A stretch of 40,362 bases of DNA from CAYZJV01 sp964478945. Lineage in GTDB: Bacteria > Spirochaetota > Spirochaetia > Sphaerochaetales > Sphaerochaetaceae. The position numbers and the translations under genes were made by a program. The stretch is taken from contig CAYZJV010000021.1 of NCBI GenBank assembly GCA_964478945.1, positions 1 to 40,362 of the forward strand, in the 5' to 3' direction. This document shows positions 26,427-33,771 of this stretch, piece by piece. The notes below the pieces were generated by a model. The model did not search any database, was not told the origin of the DNA, and saw nothing but the letters and a program-made list of their open reading frames with translations. The number at the start of each line of letters is the position of its first letter. Position 1 is the stretch's first letter.

Positions 26427-27600
26427 ACACCTGCTCTTGCATCTCCCTGTCAAAACGGTGTCCACCAGAGTACCAGGACATGGTGAAGGCCTCTTCATCA
26501 CCTGCCTTCCTGTAGCTCTCCTTCAGCAGCTTTTCCGCTCTCTTCACCTCCGCAAGGGTGAACAAGGGGTCTTCGGTCGATTGGATCACCATCGATGGCA
26601 TCGGAGCACGCATGGACAGGATGTCGGGGAAATCCATCGATTCGGGCAAACGTGGAATGAAAAGCATCCAAGTATGGTCGATACAACTGTGCATGATGAG
26701 ATCGTTCCAAGTGGTCATGAACCCTATCGAGGCGGAGAAACGGATTGAATCGCTGGTTCCTCCAAGGAGATTGCTGCGCAACCCTCCCAGGCTCAATCCG
26801 CAGCAGGCCAGGCGATTCGCATCCACCAGGGGATGGGATGCGAGTACCGAAAGGGCAATCCGATCCTCGGAAAGCATGATGCCGGGCCAAGTGGTCCCCG
26901 ATGCAAAGATAGCCTTGGCTATCACATTTTCCATGCCGATGGCGAACGTATTGTAGTGGGAAAAGGAGTCTTCCAATGTGGAATCGAGCTTCGCACCCAT
27001 GTTGGGATCGGTGTCGCCGACTTCAGGTTCGGTGATCTTGTCCGGGGGAGTGAACATATGGTCCAATACCCTTCCTGGAATCTCGTTGAAGCGTATGCGA
27101 CGACTCTCGAAAGGAAAGATGTCATGAACCAACACGGCATAGCCCCTTTTCGCCAACTCGTTCGCCCAAGCCCTCCCACCATAATAGGTGTCCCTGTAGC
27201 GGTTGATGATGTCCGATGAATTTTCACCTGTATCGACCAATTTGCTCTTACCGTGGACCTTGTTCGCTCCATGATCATGTAGTGCAAGTACTCCGGGAAG
27301 CTTCTCCTTCGAGCCTGCCGGTCTCAGCAGGTAGGCCTCGGTTGGCCATCCGAACGGAAGCTGCCATTCGAGAGTGGTGATCTCCAGGCCATCATGGATC
27401 ACCGAAGCGGTCTCGCGAGGTTGGACGGCAGGAAACTTCGGTGCACCGATCGCTTGATCGAAGGCCTGTCTTGCCTTTGCTCTCCACTTTGCCGGATCCA
27501 AATGGGCTTCATTGGAAAACGAGAGCGGCTTGTTTCTTTGCATTTGGGATAGATAAGTGCTGAATGATCCCAATAGTTGGGGTGTGTGGTGTTCCGACAT
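26395..27600 (-). CDS. Alpha/beta hydrolase (dienelactone hydrolase/acetyl xylan esterase-like)
   Basis: The 401-residue protein starts at the ATG at 27600 behind AGGAGAT. LPGVLALHDHGANK forms the oxyanion region, CCGLSLGGLRS carries the nucleophile Ser, STEDPLF a candidate acid and SGGHRFD the catalytic His. An insertion (residues about 140-230) forms a cap. Relatives are annotated as dienelactone hydrolases or acetyl esterases; the substrate is probably a sugar or small carboxyl ester, uncertain. There is no signal peptide, so it is cytoplasmic. It is transcribed alone, divergent from the TRAP cluster and convergent with the amidase gene. Confidence 0.85.
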   Translation of the reverse strand: MSEHHTPQLLGSFSTYLSQMQRNKPLSFSNEAHLDPAKWRAKARQAFDQAIGAPKFPAVQPRETASVIHDGLEITTLEWQLPFGWPTEAYLLRPAGSKEKLPGVLALHDHGANKVHGKSKLVDTGENSSDIINRYRDTYYGGRAWANELAKRGYAVLVHDIFPFESRRIRFNEIPGRVLDHMFTPPDKITEPEVGDTDPNMGAKLDSTLEDSFSHYNTFAIGMENVIAKAIFASGTTWPGIMLSEDRIALSVLASHPLVDANRLACCGLSLGGLRSNLLGGTSDSIRFSASIGFMTTWNDLIMHSCIDHTWMLFIPRLPESMDFPDILSMRAPMPSMVIQSTEDPLFTLAEVKRAEKLLKESYRKAGDEEAFTMSWYSGGHRFDREMQEQVFTRCDRLMQS

Positions 27601-27925
27601 GATAGATCTCCTGTCTTCCATTCTATGGTTTGCGTGGTGATTTCGCAATGATTTCCCTTCTGTGCGCTGAATTCCCTTGAGGTACGCACGTCGAATTCGG
27701 AATCGAATGGATTTTCATTGGTACAACTAAAACGGGGATCCTTGGAAGATATTTGCTGATTTTCCGCGGATGCATATCCAAGAAGGTTTATATTGAATAC
27801 GAATTATGTAACTCAGATATTATTGAATTATATAATTCGTAGTATATATGCCTCTAAAATAAATAATATGTAAAATTTATTGACTTTGAATTTGGATAAT
27901 GTAAAATACCCTTAGGAGGATGGTT
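27601..27925. other. Divergent intergenic region with AT-rich control segment
   Basis: This 325-base region separates the minus-strand esterase from the plus-strand catabolic cluster. From 27780 on it is markedly AT-rich and holds the twin palindromes and promoter listed separately. Between 27601 and 27780 I see no gene and no clear promoter for the esterase. Confidence 0.6.
27801..27907 (+). promoter_or_regulatory. Twin palindromic operators and promoter of the amidine/TRAP cluster
   Basis: A perfect 14-bp palindrome GAATTATATAATTC lies at 27825-27838. A close copy, GAATTATGTAACTC, lies at 27801-27814 (12 of 14 matching), centre to centre 24 bp. Downstream are TTGACT (27880-27885) and TAAAAT (27902-27907), 16 bases apart. 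The sites lie upstream of the -35, as for an activator or a looping Lrp/AsnC protein; the cluster's own Lrp-family regulator is the natural candidate. The -10 is very close to the ribosome site, so the exact start point is uncertain. Confidence 0.55.
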
Positions 27926-29005
27926 ATGGCTGGTACATTCAAAATTGCAATGATGTGGCATGCTGATGAGCAGGACTATAGGGAATACTGTAAAGTGTTG
28001 TCTCCCGGTTGCTCATTGTTGAATCCGAAAAGCGGGGATTTGGAATCCTTGAAGGAGGTTGCCGTCGATGCCGATGCTCTGATCGGTGTCTATATCCATG
28101 AAGAGGTCATTGAAGTCGCAAAGAGCGTGAAAATGGTCCAGATATTGCATGCCGGTGTTGCCACCGCATACCCAGGGGATGTGGTCCTTGGATTCGATCC
28201 ACGCATACTCAAGCAACGTGGGGTATTGATGGGGAATATCCATGGCAATGCAAGGGCGGTTGCCGAACAGGCCATGGCGTTCATCATGGCTTGTGCCAAG
28301 CAAGTGGTGCCCTGCAACCACGCAACTTCGCAGAACCAATGGTATCCTTTTACGGAAGAAACAAAGAGCGACATGTTGAATGACAGCACTCTCCTCATAC
28401 TTGGATTGGGACATATCGGAGCCTTGGTTGCAAAATACGCCAAAGCATTCGATATGACTGTGATGGCCATTGATCGAGATCCGAACAACCGGTGGGCCAA
28501 AGAGTTGGATCTGGACTACCTCGGTACTCCGGACAAGCTGATGGATGTGATTGGGAAGGCTGACTTCGTGCACTGTTCCCTGCCTCTCACACGTGAGACG
28601 ATGAACAGCATTGGTAGGGAAGAGATCGGTGCCATGAAGAAATCGGCCTACCTCATCAATACTTCACGAGGGAATATCATCAACGAACAAGCTCTATATG
28701 ATGCTCTGGTTGAGGGTAGGATTAAGGGTTTCGCATCCGATGTCTGGTGGATGTATTCATACTCGGTGACCGCCAACAGCTTCAGCAAGAACGAGAGCGA
28801 ATCGTGGTTCGATTTTGGTTTTCACTATGGCTTGCCATCGAGGTTGGGTGTGAACAGATTGCCGATGGTGATTGGATCGAATGATCGGGCCTCATACACC
28901 AAAGGACTCCAGGATAGTTTCATTTTCGCCGGACTGCGCAATGTGGACATGCTTGCACGAGGAGAACGTCCTGCGAATATCGTTGATATCGACAAAGGCT
29001 TCTAA
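27926..29005 (+). CDS. D-isomer-specific 2-hydroxyacid dehydrogenase-like protein with altered active site
   Basis: AGGAGG six bases before the ATG at 27926 selects this start over the ATG at 27920. The 359-residue protein has an NAD-binding GLGHIG motif (160-165), VHCSLPLTRETMN and the conserved Arg248 in INTSRGN. The stretch where the catalytic His normally sits (SPH or TPH) reads GSND (317-320), and no Glu is seen at the usual position in DVWWMYS. The enzyme may therefore catalyse a changed reaction or be a non-classical dehydrogenase. It is the first gene of the ten-gene cluster, 19 bases ahead of the racemase-like gene. Confidence 0.85.
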   Translation: MAGTFKIAMMWHADEQDYREYCKVLSPGCSLLNPKSGDLESLKEVAVDADALIGVYIHEEVIEVAKSVKMVQILHAGVATAYPGDVVLGFDPRILKQRGVLMGNIHGNARAVAEQAMAFIMACAKQVVPCNHATSQNQWYPFTEETKSDMLNDSTLLILGLGHIGALVAKYAKAFDMTVMAIDRDPNNRWAKELDLDYLGTPDKLMDVIGKADFVHCSLPLTRETMNSIGREEIGAMKKSAYLINTSRGNIINEQALYDALVEGRIKGFASDVWWMYSYSVTANSFSKNESESWFDFGFHYGLPSRLGVNRLPMVIGSNDRASYTKGLQDSFIFAGLRNVDMLARGERPANIVDIDKGF

Positions 29006-29024
29006 AGGTCGACTGGAGGTTGGC

Positions 29025-29759
29025 ATGATTTATCATCAACGTGGAAAACAAGTAAGCTACGGCGAACAAGTGGGCATTCTACTCCTCGAAAACTATGCTC
29101 CCTTTATACCAGGGGATACGGCGAATGCGACTACGTATGAATTTCCCGTTAGATTCAAGCTAGTGGAAGGTCTGACGGTAAAACGGATTTTCGCCCATGA
29201 TATGAGTCTCAAGGATGAGATGGTTCGCGCCGGCAAATCCTTGGTGGAAGAGGGTGGTGTACGTGCAATTACCGGAGATTGTGGTTTCATGGCACTTTTT
29301 CAAAAAGAAATGGCGAGGGAATTGGGGGTACCGGTCATGTTGTCCAGCCTCTTGCAGATACCGTTCATTCGATTGCTCATCCCCGAGAATAAGAAGATCG
29401 GGATTATCACCGCGAACTCCAAGTCGCTAGATAAAACTGTGTTCGATGCGATAGATGTCGAGTACGATGAACGATTGGTCATAGAAGGTTTGGAGAATAA
29501 ACCGGCCTTCAACTCCGGTATCAATGAGGAGTGCGGGTTTCTTGATTCCGATCTGGTTGAACAAGAGGTGGTGCAAGCCGCGGAAAGTCTAGTTGCCAGA
29601 GACAAGGATATCCGCGTCATTCTATTTGAGTGCAGTGTCTTGCCGCCCTATGGAAAGGCAGTGCAGGATGCGGTCGGTCTTCCGGTATTTGATTTTGTCA
29701 CAATGATCAACTATGTCCACTCCGCTGTAGTGAAGAAGACCTTCAGCGGTCAGATGTAG
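29025..29759 (+). CDS. Aspartate/glutamate racemase superfamily protein (EutA/hydantoin racemase-like)
   Basis: From the ATG at 29025 (GGAGG five bases upstream) the protein has 244 residues. It has the two Cys of the superfamily at Cys86 (AITGDCGFMALFQ) and Cys203 (FECSVLPPYG), one in each pseudo-symmetric half, with SSLLQIP and KIGIITANSK between. Relatives include Asp/Glu and hydantoin racemases, maleate isomerase and EutA of ectoine utilisation loci. The reaction would be a cofactor-free proton transfer at a carboxylate or amino-acid derivative in the cytoplasm. It precedes the ectoine-hydrolase-like gene, an arrangement that recalls ectoine loci. Exact substrate unknown. Confidence 0.85.
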   Translation: MIYHQRGKQVSYGEQVGILLLENYAPFIPGDTANATTYEFPVRFKLVEGLTVKRIFAHDMSLKDEMVRAGKSLVEEGGVRAITGDCGFMALFQKEMARELGVPVMLSSLLQIPFIRLLIPENKKIGIITANSKSLDKTVFDAIDVEYDERLVIEGLENKPAFNSGINEECGFLDSDLVEQEVVQAAESLVARDKDIRVILFECSVLPPYGKAVQDAVGLPVFDFVTMINYVHSAVVKKTFSGQM

Positions 29760-29784
29760 GTACATTTCGAATCTGGTGGATGCG

Positions 29785-30969
29785 ATGGAGAGGCAAATGG
29801 TATTTGATTCCGGTGAATACCTCCAGAGGATAAATCGCGTACATGAACGCATGGCACAACAGGCGATTGACACTCTGTTGATCGTTGATCCGGCCAATAT
29901 GAACTACCTTGCCGGTTATGATGGATGGTCATTCTACGCACACCAAGGGCTGGTGGTTTCCCTATATGATGAAATGCCGTATTGGTTTGGCAGGGAACAG
30001 GATAAGGCCGGAGCCAAACTGACGACATGGTTGGCTGAGGATCATCTTTTCACCTATCCGGAGCGGTACGTTCAATCATTCTCCGAGCATACCATGCAAT
30101 TTGTCGCCTCATGGATCATTTCCAAAGGTTGGGAAAAAGGTCGTTTGGGTGTTGAGTTCGACACCTACTGGTATTCGGCCAAAAGCCATCACATCCTAGG
30201 GAAGTTGCTCCCCGAGGTCGATTTGGTGGATGCGGACCGTCTGGTGAACTGGATCCGAACCTACAAAAGCGAGTCGGAACTCAACTACATGAGAGAGGCC
30301 GCAACAATCTGCGGGAATGTCATGCAGACTGCCTTCTCGTCAATAGAAGCAGGTGTGGAGGAACATGCGGCCGCAGCACAAATCGCCGCTTCTCAAATCG
30401 AAGGTGCCGAAGGCGTGGGGGGAGGTGATTCACCTGCGATATTTCCCATCATGCCGGCCGGTCCCAGAACGGTTGCCGGACACCTGAGTTATGATCCCGA
30501 CAGAGTGTACCAAGAAGGTGATATTGTCATGCTTGAGTTGTCCGGTTGTCGTCGAAGATACCATATGCCTCTGTATCGGACCATGTATGTGGGAACACCT
30601 CCACACACATTGTCTCGTATGGCCTCTGTCATGGATGAAGCCTTCGATGCATTGATCTCATTCATCAGGCCGGGACTTGAAGCCGAGTTGGTGGAACAGC
30701 AATGGCGCAAGATTCTCAAACCGAATTTCTCTTTGTCTCCCTCTCGGGTCGGATACTCGTTCGGACTGAACTATGTTCCCGACTGGGGGGAACATACGGT
30801 GAATCTACGACCTGGTGACTCCACAGTCTTGAGGGAGAATATGGCCATACATTTGATAGCTTGCCTACGTGAAGGACCGCTGGTTTTCGAGGCCAGCGAG
30901 CCAATTTTGATTAATGGCAATGGTTGCAGTCGGTTTATGAATATTCCACGGGGACTTTATTGTCCGTGA
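29785..30969 (+). CDS. M24-family hydrolase, ectoine hydrolase (DoeA/EutD)-like
   Basis: The 394-residue protein has a creatinase N-terminal domain (NMNYLAGYDGWSFYAHQ, 38-54) and a pita-bread C-terminal domain. Family-typical stretches are GVEFDTYWYSAKS, VNWIRTYKSESELNYMR, GGGDSPAIFPIMPAG, PDWGEHTVNLRPGD and a closing NIPRGLYC. Metal ligands of M24 aminopeptidases are replaced: Glu251 in LELSG and Pro262 in RYHMPLYRT where Asp is usual; His233 remains. This matches DoeA/EutD, which open the cyclic amidine ectoine, and creatinase. The start could also be ATG 29797 or GTG 29776. It is cytoplasmic and mid-operon. Confidence 0.87.
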   Translation: MERQMVFDSGEYLQRINRVHERMAQQAIDTLLIVDPANMNYLAGYDGWSFYAHQGLVVSLYDEMPYWFGREQDKAGAKLTTWLAEDHLFTYPERYVQSFSEHTMQFVASWIISKGWEKGRLGVEFDTYWYSAKSHHILGKLLPEVDLVDADRLVNWIRTYKSESELNYMREAATICGNVMQTAFSSIEAGVEEHAAAAQIAASQIEGAEGVGGGDSPAIFPIMPAGPRTVAGHLSYDPDRVYQEGDIVMLELSGCRRRYHMPLYRTMYVGTPPHTLSRMASVMDEAFDALISFIRPGLEAELVEQQWRKILKPNFSLSPSRVGYSFGLNYVPDWGEHTVNLRPGDSTVLRENMAIHLIACLREGPLVFEASEPILINGNGCSRFMNIPRGLYCP

Positions 30970-30981
30970 TGGAAAAGATTG

Positions 30982-30998
30982 GTTCCGGATACCGGAAC
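30982..30998 (+). repeat. Small intercistronic hairpin upstream of the ureohydrolase gene
   Basis: GTTCCGG, ATA, CCGGAAC form a perfect 7-bp stem with a 3-base loop, just before the AAGGAGG ribosome site. It could tune translation of the next gene; no T tract. Confidence 0.45.
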
Positions 30999-31018
30999 AC
31001 AAGGAGGGGTAGAGATAC

Positions 31019-32008
31019 ATGAGATTGGGAAATGAGGCTGAAAAGTACTTGCTTGAGGTAGGTACGGCGGGCAAATGGGTCAAGGATGAATACGATGTAT
31101 CCTTGAAGGACATCATGGTTCCCTGGAACTCCGACAAGAAAGTGGATGCGGCGTTGCTCGGTATACCATACGACACTTCCGTGATGGGAAGACGTGGATG
31201 TAAGTTTGGACCGAAAGGAGTGAGGGACGCGCTTGTGTTCTCCGACCTCTATGATGCGGGTCTCGATATGGATCTCTCCACAGATTTCAGTGTGACCGAC
31301 TATGGCAATGTGGATGTGATGCAGACCGATGTGCTTGAAACCCATAGGCGGGTGGAATTGGTGGTTTCCGAGATTTTCAAAACGGGTGCGACTCCAGTGA
31401 TCATCGGAGGAGACCATTCCCTGGCGTATCCTGACATCAAGGCACTCATCAACAATATCGGGGGCAAGGTCGGTGTGATAAATATCGATGGTCATCTTGA
31501 TGTCCGAATCGCACACCATGGGGAAATCTCAAGCGGTACCCCGTTCCGGCGGTTGATGGAAGAACCAAAGGATCGTCCACTCGATCCAAAGAATTTTGTG
31601 GAGCTGGGTATCAACGGATGGCTGAACTCCCGATTCTATATGGATTATTGTCGCAAACAGGGCATTCGTGTGATTCCTGCTCGAGAAGTGCATAAACGGG
31701 GAATCGAGGATGCTGTGACGGAGGCTTTGGAACGTGCCGGAGACGGGACAGAGGCGATATTCCTGAGCATCGATATCGATGGACTCGATTTGTCATGTGC
31801 TCCAGGTACGTGCGCTCCCAATGCGGGAGGTTTGTTGTCCTACCAGGCGCTTGAAGCTGTCTGGATGATCGGCCAACACCCAAAGGCAAGGGGGATGGAT
31901 GTCCTTGAAGTTGCGCCCGATCTCGATTCCGTTGGAGTTACTTCGATTATGGCAAGCGCCTTGGTGATGAACTTCCTCGGTGCAACCAAAAAACGTTTGA
32001 GAGGGTGA
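31019..32008 (+). CDS. Ureohydrolase (arginase/agmatinase superfamily), formimidoylglutamase-like
   Basis: The 329-residue protein keeps all six manganese ligands: His133 (IIGGDHS), Asp157, His159 and Asp161 (IDGHLDVR), Asp252 and Asp254 (SIDIDGLD). The SSGTPFRRL segment directly after the DxHxD motif is typical of HutG-type formimidoylglutamases rather than arginases, where it is normally part of a different loop. Such enzymes hydrolyse the C-N bond of formimidoyl or guanidino groups, giving formamide or urea. AAGGAGGGG lies nine bases before the ATG. Its place beside an ectoine-hydrolase-like gene suggests an amidine or guanidine intermediate; the substrate is unproven. Confidence 0.88.
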   Translation: MRLGNEAEKYLLEVGTAGKWVKDEYDVSLKDIMVPWNSDKKVDAALLGIPYDTSVMGRRGCKFGPKGVRDALVFSDLYDAGLDMDLSTDFSVTDYGNVDVMQTDVLETHRRVELVVSEIFKTGATPVIIGGDHSLAYPDIKALINNIGGKVGVINIDGHLDVRIAHHGEISSGTPFRRLMEEPKDRPLDPKNFVELGINGWLNSRFYMDYCRKQGIRVIPAREVHKRGIEDAVTEALERAGDGTEAIFLSIDIDGLDLSCAPGTCAPNAGGLLSYQALEAVWMIGQHPKARGMDVLEVAPDLDSVGVTSIMASALVMNFLGATKKRLRG

Positions 32009-32052
32009 ACCTTCTCAATAGAGGATTCATGTCCATAAAAAGGGGGAAAGAC

Positions 32053-33111
32053 ATGAAGAGCAACAGGTACACATTGGTATTGGTGATGATCGTATTGATC
32101 CTTTCATCACCCCTGCTGTTTTCCGCTGGAGCGGGAGAAACGCAGGCTCGGCAATGGAGATTCGCTTCGGCTGAGGTCGAAGGCGATTTCATGACTGTAT
32201 GGGCAGAGAATTTTGCAAAGGAGATTGAAGAGTTCTCCAACGGATCGATCGAGATGGAAGTATTTCCATTCGGAACCTTGGGAGCCGAACGAGACATTCA
32301 CGAGCTGGCTCAGACAAACTCGGTGCAGCTGGTGTTCTCCGACTACGGATGGATCGGTGGATTTGTACCACAGGCCCAGGTCTTTGCATTGCCGTATCTC
32401 TGGCCGAAGGATCATGGTCTTGAAGTATTCGCCGAAGTGGCCAGAAACGGTGAAATTCTCAAGGTATTGGAGCCGTATTTCCGTCAGAAGAATCTCGAAC
32501 CTCTTGGACTGCTAATCGAGGGATGGCAGTGGATCACATCCAGCAGGCCAATCAGAAACATCGATGATATGAGGAATTTCAAACTCAGGGTCATGTCGTC
32601 CAGAATATTGATTAGGAATTACCAGGCTTATGGTGCAGCTCCGGTGGCACTGGATTTTGGAGAGGTCTACAACGGTTTGCAGATGAAGTTGATTGATGGG
32701 CAAGTCAATCCGATGGCGATTGCCTACAGCATGAAATTTTTTGAAGTCCAGACCCATATGACCAATCCGTTCGAATCCCTGTTCGTAGCCATACCTGCGA
32801 TGAACTTGGACGAATACAACTCCTTGGATGAAGCTACCAAGAAGAAGGTGAAGGATGTGTGGAAGGATTTCCTTGAACCATCCATAGAGTGGGCGGAAAA
32901 CCTCAACAATGAGTACCAGAAGAAAATCGCTGCGGAGAATCCTCGGATGACATTCTATGAAATGACCGAGGAAGATACGCTTCCCTTCAGGGAACGTGCG
33001 AAGAGTACCTATCCCGAGTATCTGGCGATGGCCGGTGAGGGTGGGCAAAAAGTACTCGATACTCTGTTGCAGGATATTGAGAACGCCAAGAAGAAGTTGG
33101 GCGTCAAGTAG
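32053..33111 (+). CDS. dctP: TRAP transporter substrate-binding protein, DctP family
   Basis: From the ATG at 32053 (GGGGGAAAG upstream; a frame to 32005 is longer but lacks a signal peptide start) the protein has 352 residues. A signal peptide ends near FSAGAGET. The DctP core shows RQWRFASAEVEGDF, AQVFALPYLW, NFKLRVMSS with the carboxylate-binding Arg, and FGEVYNGLQMKLIDGQVNP. The conserved Arg points to an anionic or zwitterionic ligand carrying a carboxylate. It delivers ligand from the periplasm to the DctQM permease encoded next. It is the likely uptake receptor for the substrate degraded by the cluster. Confidence 0.93.
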   Translation: MKSNRYTLVLVMIVLILSSPLLFSAGAGETQARQWRFASAEVEGDFMTVWAENFAKEIEEFSNGSIEMEVFPFGTLGAERDIHELAQTNSVQLVFSDYGWIGGFVPQAQVFALPYLWPKDHGLEVFAEVARNGEILKVLEPYFRQKNLEPLGLLIEGWQWITSSRPIRNIDDMRNFKLRVMSSRILIRNYQAYGAAPVALDFGEVYNGLQMKLIDGQVNPMAIAYSMKFFEVQTHMTNPFESLFVAIPAMNLDEYNSLDEATKKKVKDVWKDFLEPSIEWAENLNNEYQKKIAAENPRMTFYEMTEEDTLPFRERAKSTYPEYLAMAGEGGQKVLDTLLQDIENAKKKLGVK

Positions 33112-33126
33112 TAGGAAAGAACGAAT

Positions 33127-33156
33127 TGCCTGCCTGTTCCAAGGAAGAGGCAGGCA
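33127..33156 (+). repeat. Intercistronic stem-loop between dctP and dctQ
   Basis: TGCCTGCCT at 33127-33135 pairs with AGGCAGGCA at 33148-33156. Inside, TTCC and GGAA add four pairs after one G-G mismatch, closing on AA. No T tract follows. Like the hairpin at 18470-18502 it directly follows a solute-binding-protein gene, fitting a role in keeping receptor mRNA more abundant. Confidence 0.7.
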
Positions 33157-33189
33157 TCCTTCAAGTACGTCCGATCCAGGAGGAAAGCC

Positions 33190-33747
33190 ATGAGTGCGCT
33201 GGCAAGGCAACACCATCGAAGAATTTCCATGATTTTTGAGAAAATCAACAATGTGACGAGGACCATCGAGGAGACCATACTGGTGTTCGGCATTGCGTTC
33301 ATGGCGGTGATCATGATTGTCAATGTAATTGCGCGCAGCTTCTTTGAAAGTATCTATTTTATTGAAGAATTGACCCAAATTACTGTAATTTTCGTCACCT
33401 TCGGGGGCTTGGGATATGGGGTGAGAAAAGCCAGACATATCAGGATGGGGGCGATTTTCGATGCGATGAATCCGAAGGTTCAAACAATCTTGATTTGGAT
33501 CATATGCATCATCAGCGGAGTTTTGATGTTGTTCCTCTCATTCAAGTCGATCACCTATATTCAGCGACTGGTCAAGTTCAAGGAAATGACTCCTGCATTG
33601 CATATTCCCTACTGGATCACCATCGTGATCGTACCTTTTGGGTTTTTCATGGCTGGAATCCAATATTTTCTCACCATTGTGCAGAATATTTTGAGAAGGG
33701 ACGTCTGGTTGTCATCCGAACAGCGTAGTGAATACGAAGATGAATAA
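33190..33747 (+). CDS. dctQ: TRAP transporter small permease, DctQ family
   Basis: The 185-residue protein has four hydrophobic helices (about residues 33-53, 62-79, 97-118, 139-160), typical of DctQ. FFESIYFIEELTQITVIFV and GGLGYGVRKARHIRMG are the family's helix 2 pattern and the R-x-H-I-R-M motif. AGGAGG lies six bases before the ATG. It anchors to the large permease DctM encoded 24 bases downstream in a sodium-driven tripartite importer in the inner membrane. Confidence 0.92.
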   Translation: MSALARQHHRRISMIFEKINNVTRTIEETILVFGIAFMAVIMIVNVIARSFFESIYFIEELTQITVIFVTFGGLGYGVRKARHIRMGAIFDAMNPKVQTILIWIICIISGVLMLFLSFKSITYIQRLVKFKEMTPALHIPYWITIVIVPFGFFMAGIQYFLTIVQNILRRDVWLSSEQRSEYEDE

Positions 33748-33771
33748 CCTGCCACACAAAGGAAGGCTCTT

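Noticed and set aside
27781..27860. AT-rich segment as a replication origin or attachment site
   Set aside because: No DnaA boxes, no flanking direct repeats and no integrase; palindromes next to a promoter explain it better.
30982..30998. Hairpin before the ureohydrolase gene as a riboswitch, for example a guanidine type
   Set aside because: Only a single 7-bp stem in a 49-base spacer; it is too small for a known aptamer and I see no conserved aptamer sequence.
32512..33483. 323-residue minus-strand open frame
   Set aside because: Antisense to dctP and dctQ; no family resemblance.
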